The position numbers and the translations under genes were made by a program. Shown here one piece after another: positions 40,404 to 50,843 of a stretch of DNA of 64,000 bases (position 1 is the stretch's first letter; every line of letters starts with the position of its first letter). Under the pieces are notes generated by a model. It was not told the origin of the DNA and did no database searches. It saw only the letters and a list, made by a program, of their open reading frames with translations. Source of the stretch: CAVQLX01 sp963811605 (GTDB lineage Bacteria; Desulfobacterota; Binatia; DP-6); NCBI GenBank assembly GCA_963811605.1, contig CAWESA010000012.1, positions 62,001 to 126,000 on the forward strand. Reading direction: 5' to 3'.

Positions 40404-42542
40404 GTGCCGGGGGGGACCGCCAGCGTCGAGCTCAGCGTCATCGTCCCGTGCTACAACGAGGAGGGAAATCTTCCCGAGCTGGTCGAGCGGACGGAGCGCG
40501 TCTTCGAACGCCGCCGCATCCGGGGCGAGCTCGTCCTCGTCGACGATGGCAGCCGCGACGGCACCGCCGCGCAGATCGAGGCGCTCGCGGCGCGGCATCC
40601 CTGTGTGGTCGGCGTGCACCACCCGACCAACCTCGGCATCCCGGCCGGCTGGCGCAGCGGCTTCGAACGCTCGAGCGGGCGCTACGTGTGCACGATCGAC
40701 GCCGACCTGCAGTACCAGCCGGAGGCGATCGCGCTCCTCTATCGCGAGATGTGCTTCAGCAAGGCGGACCTCGTGCAGGGGTGGCGCAGCACCCTCGAGC
40801 GCCAGCACGACCATCGCTACTACTGGAGCCGCGGGCTCGACTACATCCTGAAGCTCGCCTTCGCGATGCCGGAGTACGATGTGAAGTCCGGCTTCGTGCT
40901 GTACCGCCGCGAGGTGTTCGAGGACATCCTGCGCGAGGCCGGACGCTTCCACTACTTCCAGCACATGATCACGGTGGTGGCGAAGTCCAAGGGCTACTCG
41001 ATCCGGCAGGTCGAGACGCTGTTCGCCGAGCGCCACGCGGGCCAGTCGTTCATCGGCGGGTTTCCGCTGCGGATGATGTCGCGCACGTTCGTCGACATCG
41101 GTCGGGCGTTCGCCGCCTACCGCCTGCGCGAGCCGAAGGACCAGGCGCTCGAGGCCGTGGTCGGGCGGGGCGGCAATCCGGCGACCGGTCCGGTGGATGC
41201 CCTGGCCGCCTGGGTGCGCGATCCCGCGATCAGCCGCAACGGGCCGCGCTACCTCGACGAGCTGCGCCGCACGCAGTGGCTCCCGCGCGCGCAGATCGAG
41301 GAGCTCCAGCTGCAACGGCTCCGCCGCCTCCTGGTGCACGCCGCCGACCACGTGGGCTACTGGCGGGAGCTCTTCCAGGCGACCGGGCTGGTTCCCGACG
41401 ACGTGCGCACGCTCGCCGATCTCCGGCGGGTGCCGAGCCTCACCAAGAGCGCGCTACGCGAGAACATCTACTTCGACCTCGTGTCCGACAGCAGCACCAA
41501 GCGGAAGATCGCCAAGGTCACGACGAGCGGCAACAGCGGCGAGCCGCTCGCCGTGTTCATCGACCGTCTCCAGCGCGACACGCGCTGGGCCAACGCCATG
41601 CGCCACCGCGAGTGGGCGGGCTGGCGGCCGGGCGAGGCGTCGCTGCGGATCGGCTCCCGCGTGCTCGCGCCGGCCGGCCCGGTCCCGGTGCGGGAACGCC
41701 TCCACGCTGCCCTCGCGCGTCCCGATACGCTGACCGGCAGCGCGATCGACCGGGCGGTCGTCGAGCAGCTGGCGGAACGCCTCCGCCGGCAGCGGCCCGG
41801 CGTGCTCGAGGCCGACGCCGAGGTGCTGCGCGCCCTCACCAGCCTGGGCGCCGGCGGTGACGCGCCGCCGGTGCGCGCCGCGGTCGCGACCGGCCAGACG
41901 CTCGGCGACGAGCTCCGCACGCTCGTGCAGGATCGCCTGGGCGCGCGTGTCTTCGGCCGCTACGGCGCGCGGGAGTTCGGTCCCGTCGCCCAGGAGTGCG
42001 AGGCGGGCGGCTGGCACGTCAACGCCGAGAGCTTCGTCGTCGAGATCGAGTGCGACGGCCGGCCGGCCGCGGACGGCGAGCGCGGCGACGTGCTGGTGAC
42101 CGACCTGACGAACTACTGCGTTCCCCTGCTGCGCTACCGGCTCGGGGACGTCGCGGCGGTGAGCGCCTCGCGCTGCCCGTGCGGCCGCGGCCTGCCGCTC
42201 CTGGAGGGCGTCGCCGGCCGACCCGAAGCGGCGCTCCTGGTGGCCGGCGGGCGCTGGGTGCCCTCGAGCGTCTTCGCCGATCTGCTGGGGCAGTACGAGT
42301 TCGCCGTGCAGCGCTGGCAGGTCGTGCAGCCCGCGCGCGACCGCGTCGTGGTCCGCCTCGTGCGCAAGTCACGCCTCGGGCCGCCCACCGAGGACGCGAT
42401 CCGGCGGGCCCTCGGCGAGGCGCTCGGCGGCGGCGCCGTCCTCGAGCTGATCGTGGTGGACGCGCTGCCGGCGGACGGCACGCGACCCGTCGTGCCGCTC
42501 CCCGCCGACGCCGTGGCGGCGCCCCGGGAGGCGGCGCGCTAG
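40404..42542 (+). CDS. Fusion: GT2 glycosyltransferase and CapK/PaaK-type adenylate-forming enzyme
   Basis: A 712-residue two-domain protein. Residues 1-255 are a DPM-type GT2 (PCYNEEGNLPELVE, DDGSRDGTAAQ, TIDADLQYQPEAI, DVKSGFVLYRREVFEDIL). Residues about 285-712 are a phenylacetate-CoA-ligase/CapK-like domain: LRRLLVHAADHVGYWRELF, the P-loop TTSGNSGEPLAV (about residue 372), RYGAREFG, a metal-site-like CPCGRGLP, and a C-terminal subdomain. CapK/PaaK proteins activate carboxylates as adenylates. A single polypeptide that may both add a sugar and attach an acyl or amino acid is unusual. GTG 40404 is the first start after the promoter. No internal stop or frameshift breaks the fusion. Confidence 0.85.
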   Translation: MPGGTASVELSVIVPCYNEEGNLPELVERTERVFERRRIRGELVLVDDGSRDGTAAQIEALAARHPCVVGVHHPTNLGIPAGWRSGFERSSGRYVCTIDADLQYQPEAIALLYREMCFSKADLVQGWRSTLERQHDHRYYWSRGLDYILKLAFAMPEYDVKSGFVLYRREVFEDILREAGRFHYFQHMITVVAKSKGYSIRQVETLFAERHAGQSFIGGFPLRMMSRTFVDIGRAFAAYRLREPKDQALEAVVGRGGNPATGPVDALAAWVRDPAISRNGPRYLDELRRTQWLPRAQIEELQLQRLRRLLVHAADHVGYWRELFQATGLVPDDVRTLADLRRVPSLTKSALRENIYFDLVSDSSTKRKIAKVTTSGNSGEPLAVFIDRLQRDTRWANAMRHREWAGWRPGEASLRIGSRVLAPAGPVPVRERLHAALARPDTLTGSAIDRAVVEQLAERLRRQRPGVLEADAEVLRALTSLGAGGDAPPVRAAVATGQTLGDELRTLVQDRLGARVFGRYGAREFGPVAQECEAGGWHVNAESFVVEIECDGRPAADGERGDVLVTDLTNYCVPLLRYRLGDVAAVSASRCPCGRGLPLLEGVAGRPEAALLVAGGRWVPSSVFADLLGQYEFAVQRWQVVQPARDRVVVRLVRKSRLGPPTEDAIRRALGEALGGGAVLELIVVDALPADGTRPVVPLPADAVAAPREAAR

Positions 42543-42555
42543 ACCGGCGCCCGCG

Positions 42556-43395
42556 TCACTTGCGGGCGCGCGCGACGTAGAAGATGCCGGCGCAGGAGTT
42601 CCAGAGGCCGGTGCTCTGGATGGCGCGGATCACCGTCTGGCCGAAGCGTCCGAACTCGAACGGCGGCTTGTGCTCGTAGTGCACGAACGAGCCGACGTCG
42701 CAGACGTCGACGAAGAGGCCCTTCGTCCACGGCAGGAAGAAGTCGTCCGGCTCGATGCGCATGACGTCGAAGTCGGTGGCGCGCAGGAAGCCGTCCATCT
42801 CCGCCTTCGTGTAGCGGAACTCCGTGAACCCGAGGCCCTTCCCGCGCACCTTCCAGAGGGCGTAGAACGCCCGCAGCGTCGGGTTCACGACGAAGCGCCG
42901 GAAGGTGTTGTTGAAGGGCACGACGACGAAGAACAGGCCGCCCGGCTTGAGCACGCGGTGGATCTCGCGGAACAGCTCCTCGGGCCCGTCCTCGAAGTGC
43001 TCCGCGACGTAGGACGAGAAGGCGGCGTCGAAGGTGCCGTCGGCGTATGGCGTGTGCAGAGCGTTTGCCTTCACCAGCCGCATGTCGGGGTCGTGGCGTC
43101 GGGCCAGGCGCAGTGGCCCCCAGCTGTCGTCGACCCCGAAGGCCTTGTGGCCGAGCGTCTCGAAGAACGCCATCCAGCGCCCGCTGCCGCAGCCCGACTC
43201 GAGGATGCGCAGTCCCGTGGCACCGCCGAGATGCTCGCGGAAGATCGGGGTGGAGCGCTCGTGATTGTTGATGGTCGAGAGGTGGACGTCGTAGTAGCCG
43301 CGGCCCGGATGGTTCTTCGCCCAGGCCTCGTCCTCGGTGTAGGTCTCGTCCAGCCCCGCCGTGATCTCGCTGCGCAGATACTGCTTGAAGCTCAT
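42556..43395 (-). CDS. Class I SAM-dependent methyltransferase
   Basis: A 279-residue methyltransferase: LRILESGCGSGRWMAFFETLG (motif I about residue 60), SSYVAEHFEDGPEELFREIHRVLKPGGLFFVVVPFNN, then TFRRFVVNP and GLGFTEFRYTKAEMDGFL, which match the methyltransferase at 33911. The C terminus (KPPFEFGRFGQTVIRAI) is its own. It is convergent with the GT2-CapK gene (13-base gap) and 36 bases downstream of the lipoprotein gene on the same strand. Confidence 0.87.
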   Translation of the reverse strand: MSFKQYLRSEITAGLDETYTEDEAWAKNHPGRGYYDVHLSTINNHERSTPIFREHLGGATGLRILESGCGSGRWMAFFETLGHKAFGVDDSWGPLRLARRHDPDMRLVKANALHTPYADGTFDAAFSSYVAEHFEDGPEELFREIHRVLKPGGLFFVVVPFNNTFRRFVVNPTLRAFYALWKVRGKGLGFTEFRYTKAEMDGFLRATDFDVMRIEPDDFFLPWTKGLFVDVCDVGSFVHYEHKPPFEFGRFGQTVIRAIQSTGLWNSCAGIFYVARARK

Positions 43396-43431
43396 CCGGC
43401 GCGCAGCATTGCCATCGCGCGCCGCGGCTCG

Positions 43432-44034
43432 TCAAGGCGCGGCCGGCGTCGTGGTCCCGGTCGCGCCACCGGGTGCGGCCGCCCCCTTGTAGCGCACCGT
43501 CAGCACCCACTTGGGCTTCACCACCCAGTCGGCCAGGGTGAAGCTCCAGGTGACCCTGTTGCCGGCGACCACTGCCTTCTCGTTGGCCTCGACCACCGGA
43601 CCGGGCAAGGTCAGCGTGAGCTTCGGCCCGGGGAGGCTCTTGTCGGCGACCTCGCGCGCGGGCGGATTCGTGTAGGTGATCGTGAGGACCTCGTCGCCAC
43701 CTTCCGCCGTCTTCGTCACCGCCGCGTCTTTGAGGAGCTTCGTCTTGCCGATGCCCGCGAGATCGGTCACCTTGAGCTTCGCGGAGACGATCCGGTCGGC
43801 GCTCACCGAGACCGACTCGACCGTCACCCCGGGCGCTTCCAGCAGCACGCGCTGCGAGGCCTCGGTGACGCCGGGCGGCCCCTTGTAGCTGAGGCTGAGG
43901 GTGCCGGTCCCGGAGCCCTCGAGGGTGCCCTCCGCCGTGAGACACCCCGACGCCGCCACGGCCAGCAGCGCGAGCGCGGCAACGTCCAGCCGGATCGATC
44001 TCGAAGGTCGGGCAGCGCACCAGGCGAGTCGCAT
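43432..44034 (-). CDS. Predicted lipoprotein, unrecognised
   Basis: A 200-residue protein. ATG 44034 gives MRLAWCAARPSRSIRLDVA, a hydrophobic stretch and the lipobox VAASGC. An alternative ATG at 44064 lies inside the promoter spacer. The mature part is beta-rich and Thr/Val/Lys-rich (GTGTLSLSYKGPPGV, LTITYTNPP, WSFTLADWVVKPKWVLTVRYKG) and ends in a Pro/Thr/Ala tail. It resembles no family I can name. The context (between two glycan-modifying genes) suggests an envelope role. Confidence 0.75.
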   Translation of the reverse strand: MRLAWCAARPSRSIRLDVAALALLAVAASGCLTAEGTLEGSGTGTLSLSYKGPPGVTEASQRVLLEAPGVTVESVSVSADRIVSAKLKVTDLAGIGKTKLLKDAAVTKTAEGGDEVLTITYTNPPAREVADKSLPGPKLTLTLPGPVVEANEKAVVAGNRVTWSFTLADWVVKPKWVLTVRYKGAAAPGGATGTTTPAAP

Positions 44035-44041
44035 GACGGCG

Positions 44042-44071
44042 GCAGTAGACGAGCGCGCCGGCATCCGTCAA
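44042..44071 (-). promoter_or_regulatory. Promoter of the 44034 lipoprotein gene, leaderless spacing
   Basis: On the minus strand: TTGACG (44071-44066), 18-base spacer, TACTGC (44047-44042), ending 7 bases before ATG 44034. It is divergent from the promoter at 44088, with 16 bases between the two -35 boxes. Confidence 0.38.
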
Positions 44072-44087
44072 GGCGCCAGGGAGGCTC

Positions 44088-44116
44088 TTGAGGTCGCCCG
44101 CCTCCACTGCGAGAAT
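44088..44116 (+). promoter_or_regulatory. Promoter of the GT2-methyltransferase gene, leaderless spacing
   Basis: TTGAGG (44088-44093), 17-base spacer, GAGAAT (44111-44116), ending 6 bases before GTG 44123. No ribosome-binding site is visible before the GTG. Confidence 0.38.
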
Positions 44117-44122
44117 TCCCGC

Positions 44123-45538
44123 GTGTCCGAGCCGGTTCGCCTGTCCGTCCTGGTGCCCGTCTACAACGAGGTCGGGACCATCCGCACACTCCTGGAGCGG
44201 GTGCGCGCGGTGCCGCTCGCCAAGGAGGTCATCGTCGTCGACGACTGCTCGACCGATGGGACCTCGCGGGTGCTCGACGAGTACCGCGCCGAGACGTCCG
44301 ACACGCCGGACTTCCGGCTCCTCGTCGTGCGGCAGGATCGCAACCAGGGCAAGGGCGCGGCCGTGCGAGTTGCCATCGCCCACATGACCGGCGATCTCGT
44401 CGTCATCCAGGACGCGGACCTCGAATACGACCCCCGCGAGTACCCGAGGCTGATGCAGCCGATCCTCGACGGGCATGCCGACGTGGTGTACGGCTCCCGC
44501 TTCTCGGGGAGTCCGCGGCGCGTGCTGCTCTTCTGGCACACCATCGGGAACAGGTTTCTCACCCTGCTCTCGAACATGTGCACCAACCTGAACCTCACCG
44601 ACATGGAGACCTGCTACAAGGTCTTCAGGGCGGACATCCTGCGCCGCATCCCGCTGCGTTCGGATCGCTTCGGCCTCGAGCCCGAGCTGACCGCGAAGGT
44701 GGCGCGGCTGCGCTGCCGCATCTTCGAGGTGCCGATCGCGTACTACGGCCGGGGCTACGCCGAGGGCAAGAAGATCGGCTGGAAGGACGCCCTCACCGCG
44801 ATATGGACGATCCTGCGCTTCGCGGTTTCCCCGGACATCGGGCGCGAGGATGCCGGCTTCACGACGCTTCGCCGCGTCGAGGTGCTGCATCGCTACAACG
44901 GCTTCCTGTGGGACCTGATGCAGCCGTTCGTCGGCCGGCGCATCCTCGAGGTGGGCGCGGGCACGGGCCTGCTGACCCGCTTCCTCGCCAAGCGTGAACG
45001 CGTGCTCGCGACCGAGCTCGACCCCGAGTACGTCGATCTGCTGCGGCGCACCTTCGCGGACAAGCCGAACGTCGAGATCCGTCCGCTCGATCTCGGCCAG
45101 CTCGGCGACGACGGCATCCCGCGGCACGCGTTCGACACGGTGGTGTGCTCGAACGTGCTCGAGCACATCGAGGACGACGGGAAGGCGCTTGCCGCCATGC
45201 GCGACGTGCTCGAGCCCGGCGGCCGCGTGGTCCTCATCGTGCCGGCGCTGCAAGCGCTGTACGGCTCGATCGACCGCGCCATCCACCACTACCGGCGCTA
45301 CTCGCGCGACGACCTGGTGGGCAAGCTCGAGCGCGCGGGCCTGACGGTGGAGCACGTCAGCTACTTCAACATGCTGGGCGTCCCGGGCTGGTACCTGAAC
45401 GCGCGCGTGCTGCAGCGACAGAGCGTGCCCGGGGTGCAGGCACGCATCAACGACTGGCTCGTGCCGTGGCTGCGGCTCGAGCGCCGGTTCGGTCCGCCGG
45501 TGGGCATGTCGTTGCTGGCGGTGGCGCGGGCGGGCTGA
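44123..45538 (+). CDS. Fusion: GT2 glycosyltransferase and class I methyltransferase
   Basis: A 471-residue two-domain protein. Residues 1-235 are a DPM-type GT2 (LVPVYNEVGTIRTLLERV, VDDCSTDGTSRVL, IQDADLEYDPREY, METCYKVFRADIL), with the YGRGYAEGKKIGWKDA closing segment common to this subgroup. Residues about 260-471 are a SAM methyltransferase (RRILEVGAGTGLLTRFLAKRE about residue 271, VVCSNVLEHIEDDGKALAAMRDVLEPGGRVVLIVP, HHYRRYSRDDL). The GT domain has no membrane helices, unlike typical DPM1. One protein would transfer and methylate, perhaps as chain cap. The upstream open frame (43901) lies antisense to the lipoprotein gene. Confidence 0.88.
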   Translation: MSEPVRLSVLVPVYNEVGTIRTLLERVRAVPLAKEVIVVDDCSTDGTSRVLDEYRAETSDTPDFRLLVVRQDRNQGKGAAVRVAIAHMTGDLVVIQDADLEYDPREYPRLMQPILDGHADVVYGSRFSGSPRRVLLFWHTIGNRFLTLLSNMCTNLNLTDMETCYKVFRADILRRIPLRSDRFGLEPELTAKVARLRCRIFEVPIAYYGRGYAEGKKIGWKDALTAIWTILRFAVSPDIGREDAGFTTLRRVEVLHRYNGFLWDLMQPFVGRRILEVGAGTGLLTRFLAKRERVLATELDPEYVDLLRRTFADKPNVEIRPLDLGQLGDDGIPRHAFDTVVCSNVLEHIEDDGKALAAMRDVLEPGGRVVLIVPALQALYGSIDRAIHHYRRYSRDDLVGKLERAGLTVEHVSYFNMLGVPGWYLNARVLQRQSVPGVQARINDWLVPWLRLERRFGPPVGMSLLAVARAG

Positions 45539-45640
45539 GGAGCGTCTCCGGTCGGGTGGCGGGGGGCGAGGGCACGGCGAGGCCGCCCTCAGCTCGCGCG
45601 TGGCGCGCTCGCTGTCGGGAGCCGAGGCGAGGGGAAGTGT

Positions 45641-45661
45641 GCGAAGCTTGCGTTGCTTCGC
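45641..45661. promoter_or_regulatory. Palindrome overlapping the -35 of the ABC transporter promoter
   Basis: GCGAAGC (45641-45647), 7-base centre, GCTTCGC (45655-45661), a perfect 7-base inverted repeat. Its right arm covers the -35 TTGCTT (45653-45658), as a repressor site would. The 150-base gap 45539-45688 holds nothing else I can identify. Confidence 0.35.
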
Positions 45662-45682
45662 CTGGGCGGGCGTCGCTACAAA
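45653..45682 (+). promoter_or_regulatory. Promoter of the ABC transporter operon, leaderless spacing
   Basis: TTGCTT (45653-45658), 18-base spacer, TACAAA (45677-45682), ending 6 bases before ATG 45689, so transcription would begin at or next to the start codon. Confidence 0.42.
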
Positions 45683-45688
45683 GGTCCG

Positions 45689-47424
<1,736 letters not shown>

Positions 47425-47428
<4 letters not shown>

Positions 47429-49215
47429 GCGACGAGCCGCGCATCGGCAAGGCATACGACTCGCGCCTGCTGGGGCGCCTGTGGGAGTACGTGCATCCGT
47501 ACCGCACGGCCGCCTGGCTCACGCTCCTGCTGTCGACGGTGCAGCAGGGGTTCAGTCTCGTGCAGCCCTACCTGCTCAAGATCGGCGTCGATCGCTACGT
47601 CAGGACGAGGGACCTGGGCGGTCTCGACCATCTCGGCTGGCTCTTCGCGGCCGTGATCGTCGGCGAGTTCGCCGCCTACTACGTCCAGCAGTATCTCACG
47701 ATGGTGGTGGCGCAGGGCAGCCTCGCAGACCTGCGGCGCGAGGTCTTCGCGCGCGTCCAGCGCTTCCCCATGCGCTACTTCGACCAGAATCCGGTGGGCA
47801 AGATCGTCTCGCGCGTCACCACCGACGTCGACGTGTTGAGCGAGATGTTCGCGGCGGGGGCCATGACCGTCGCCCTCGACGCGCTCAAGCTGATCGGGAT
47901 CGTGGCCTTCATGCTGTGGATCGACTGGCGGCTCGCGCTCGCCAGCCTGGCGCTCCTGCCGCCGATGGTGTTCGCGATCGATTTCTTCCGGCGCATGGCG
48001 CGCCGCACGTATCGCGAGATCCGCGAGCGCATCGCCCGCATCAACGGCGCCCTGCAGGAGAGCATCTCCGGCATGTCGGTGATCGCGCTCTCGGCGCGCG
48101 AGGAGCGCTGCTTCGAGGAGTTTCGCCGCCTGAACGCCGACCACCGCGAGTCGAACCAGCTCTCGAACCGACTCGAGGCGGCGCTGTTCTCCATGGTCGA
48201 GGCGGTGAGCACCGTCTCGGTGGCGGTGATGCTGTTCCGCGCCGCGGGGTTCCGCCCCGGCACCCTCGAGGTCGGCACGGTGTGGGCGTTCATCCAGTAC
48301 ATCAACCAGTTCTTCGTGCCGATCCGGGACTTCAGCGCCAAGTACGCGGTCATGCAGTCCTCGATGACCGCCGCCGAGCGCATCTTCGGTCTCCTCGACG
48401 AGGACATCGAGCCCACACCGGCTTTGCCCGCGCCGCTCCCCGCGCCGCGCGGCGAGATCGTGTTCGACCACGTCTGGTTCGCCTACCGTGGCGAGGAGTG
48501 GGTCCTGCGCGACGTCTCGTTTCGCATCCGGCCGGGCGAGCGGGTGGCCATCGTGGGCGCCACCGGGTCGGGCAAGACGACGATCATCAAGCTGCTGGAT
48601 CGACTCTACGACGTGCAGCGCGGTCGGGTGCTGGTGGACGGCGTGGACGTGCGCACCTGGGACCTGCATGCGCTGCGGCGCCGTACCGCGGTGGTTCTGC
48701 AAGACGTCTTCCTGTTCAACGGCAGCGTGGCCGACAACATCACCCTCGGGCGCAGCGACATCCCGCGTGACCGTGTCGAGACCGCCGCCCGGCACGTCAA
48801 CGCGGAGAGGTTCATCCGGCGCATGGGCGGCTACGACGCGGAGATCCGCGAACGCGGGAGCAATCTCTCGGGCGGTCAGCGGCAGCTGCTCGCGTTCGCG
48901 CGCGCGCTCGCGCACGACCCGACCATCCTGATCCTCGACGAGGCGACCTCGAGCGTCGATCCCGAGACCGAGTGGCTGATCCAGGACGCGCTCGAGAAGC
49001 TGCTCGTGGGCCGCACGGCGGTGGTCATCGCCCACCGGCTCTCCACCATCGAATCGGCCGATCGCATCCTGGTCGTGCACAAGCACGAGCTGCGCGAGGA
49101 GGGGACCCACGCGGAGCTGCTCGCGCGCGGCGGCATCTACGCGCGGCTGTACCGACTACAGTACGCCGGACCGGAGAAGGCACCGGCCTTGCGGGTGGTC
49201 GGGACGCCGTCGTGA
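47425..49215 (+). CDS. ABC half-transporter, partner of the preceding gene
   Basis: A 596-residue exporter half. The N-terminal GKAYDSRLLGRLWEYVHPYR motif is characteristic of the second subunit of heterodimeric exporters. The ATPase domain has Walker A VGATGSGKTT (about residue 379), Q-loop LQDVFLF, signature LSGGQRQL, a normal Walker B with Glu (LILDEATSSVD) and VIAHRLSTI. Here the catalytic Glu is intact, complementing its partner. No ATG/GTG/TTG precedes the conserved N terminus; the only start is CTG 47425, in a CTGA overlap. It overlaps the lipoprotein gene by GTGA. Confidence 0.9.
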
Positions 49216-50330
49216 GACCCGCGTCGGGCGGCGCGCCGGCGGAGACCTCGGGTCCCGTGGCGTCCGCCGGGCGACCGCCCTGGCGGCTCCTCGTCGTGCT
49301 CGCCGTCCTGACCGGGGGCTGCGGCCAGCCGCTGTACCTGGCGCGGCTCGGGTGGACGGAAGCCAAGATCCTGTGGCGGCGCGAGCCGATCCGCGAGGTG
49401 ATCGCGGAGCCGGGGACGGATCCGGCGCTGCGGGAACGGCTCGAGCTGGTGCTGGCGGCGCGGCAGTTCGCCCGCGATCGGCTCGGATTCCGCGTCGGCG
49501 CGAGCTACGACAGCTATGCCGCGGTCGGGGCCGGCGAGGCGACCATCCACGTCGTGTCGGCGGCACACCGCGATCGGCTGGAATCCTACACCTGGTGGTA
49601 TCCGATCGCGGGCCGCGTGCCGTACCGCGGATTCTTCTCCGACCGGAGCGCGCAGGCCGAGGCGAAGCGGCTCGCGCGTCGCGACCTCGACGTCGACGTG
49701 CGGCCCGCGCTCGCCTTCAGCACCCTCGGCTGGTTCGCCGATCCGCTGCTCTCCACCACTGCGCAGGCCGACGCGGTGCCGCTGGTGGCGACAGTCCTGC
49801 ACGAGCTCTTCCATCAGACCCTCTACATTCCCGGCGAGCCGGCCTTCAACGAGTCGGCGGCCACCTTTGCCGGCCAGCGCGGCGCGATCGCCTTCTTCTG
49901 CGCCCGCGACCGCTCCGACGCCGCGCGCTGCGTCGAGGCCAGGGCATCCTGGGCCGCGACGCTGGCACGCGGGCGCGTGCTCGACCGGCTGGCCGAGAAG
50001 CTGCGGCGGCTTTACGAGACCCATCCGCCGGCGGCCCGGCGCGAGCGGGCACGCACCCGGCTCGCCGCTGCCGCCGCCCGCACCCTCACCCGGCGCGGCC
50101 TCGGCGGCGAGGCTGACGTCCTGCCGCCGAACAATGCCCGCCTCCTGGGCGCGCTCCTGTATGCCACCCGGCTGGACGATTTCGAGGCGCTGGCTCCGGG
50201 CGACGACGATCCGGGGCCGGCGCTGCGGCTGCTGGTCGATGCGACCCGTGGGGCGCGCGACCCGTGGCGCGTCCTGGACGGCCTGGTGGCCGAGCAGGGG
50301 AAATTGCAAAAGGGGCAGGGCCCGCCGTAG
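49212..50330 (+). CDS. Lipoprotein putative aminopeptidase (gluzincin HExxH)
   Basis: A 372-residue protein. GTG 49212 (GTGA overlap) gives a Pro/Arg-rich start, a hydrophobic segment and the lipobox LTGGC. The zinc motif HELFHQTLY, followed by FNESAATFAG, gives the HExxH...E gluzincin arrangement seen in the putative-aminopeptidase family (PF10023, from memory). The N-terminal part of the mature protein (QPLYLARLGWTEAKILWRREPI...VIAEPGTDPALRERL) also fits that family. Likely periplasmic face. Third gene of the ABC transporter operon. Confidence 0.82.
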   Translation: MRPASGGAPAETSGPVASAGRPPWRLLVVLAVLTGGCGQPLYLARLGWTEAKILWRREPIREVIAEPGTDPALRERLELVLAARQFARDRLGFRVGASYDSYAAVGAGEATIHVVSAAHRDRLESYTWWYPIAGRVPYRGFFSDRSAQAEAKRLARRDLDVDVRPALAFSTLGWFADPLLSTTAQADAVPLVATVLHELFHQTLYIPGEPAFNESAATFAGQRGAIAFFCARDRSDAARCVEARASWAATLARGRVLDRLAEKLRRLYETHPPAARRERARTRLAAAAARTLTRRGLGGEADVLPPNNARLLGALLYATRLDDFEALAPGDDDPGPALRLLVDATRGARDPWRVLDGLVAEQGKLQKGQGPP

Positions 50331-50333
50331 AGT
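50304..50333 (+). promoter_or_regulatory. Promoter of the Mut7-C gene, leaderless spacing
   Basis: TTGCAA (50304-50309), 18-base spacer, TAGAGT (50328-50333), ending 9 bases before ATG 50343. It overlaps the last codons of the previous gene. Confidence 0.4.
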
Positions 50334-50342
50334 TGCGCTGCC

Positions 50343-50843
50343 ATGGCTGATCCGGACGTTCCGGCAGCGGCGCTGGCCGCATTCGCGGTCGACAAGATGC
50401 TCGGCCGGCTGGCGCGCTGGCTGCGCATCCTCGGCCACGACGTCGCCTATGGCCCGCATCTGAGCGGGCGCACCCTCGCCGAACGGGCCCGCCGGGAGGG
50501 GCGGCTCCTCCTGACCCGCGACACCCGTCTCCTGCGCGACCCGCATCTGCCGGCGCACCTCTTCATCGCCAGCGATCGCTTCCGCGACCAGCTGCGCCAG
50601 GTGGCGGCGACGGTGCCGCTCGGCGGCGGGTTTCTCCACCGCTGCCTCGACTGCAACCGCGGGCTGGAAGCCGTGGCGCGGGAGGCCGTCGCGGCGACGG
50701 TCCCGCCCTACGTCCTGGCGACCCAGGAACGCTTCGAGCGCTGCCCGCGGTGCGGGCGGGTCTACTGGCCGGCCACCCATCGGGAGCACATGCTCGACGA
50801 GCTGGCGGCGCTCGGCTTGGCCGTCGCGGAGGCGCGCACATGA
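50343..50843 (+). CDS. Mut7-C PIN-like ribonuclease-domain protein
   Basis: A 166-residue protein of the Mut7-C family: FAVDKMLGRLARWLRILGHDVAYG (PIN-like fold with acidic Asp), LLLTRDTRLL, and a C-terminal zinc ribbon with CLDCN and CPRCGRVYWPATH. The nuclease role is family inference, and a bacterial target is not known. ATG 50343 has no ribosome-binding site. It overlaps the next gene by ATGA. Confidence 0.88.
   Translation: MADPDVPAAALAAFAVDKMLGRLARWLRILGHDVAYGPHLSGRTLAERARREGRLLLTRDTRLLRDPHLPAHLFIASDRFRDQLRQVAATVPLGGGFLHRCLDCNRGLEAVAREAVAATVPPYVLATQERFERCPRCGRVYWPATHREHMLDELAALGLAVAEART

Noticed and set aside
45653..45688. TTG 45653 as start of the first ABC subunit
   Set aside because: It lies inside the predicted -35 box and adds 12 basic residues; ATG 45689 fits the family.
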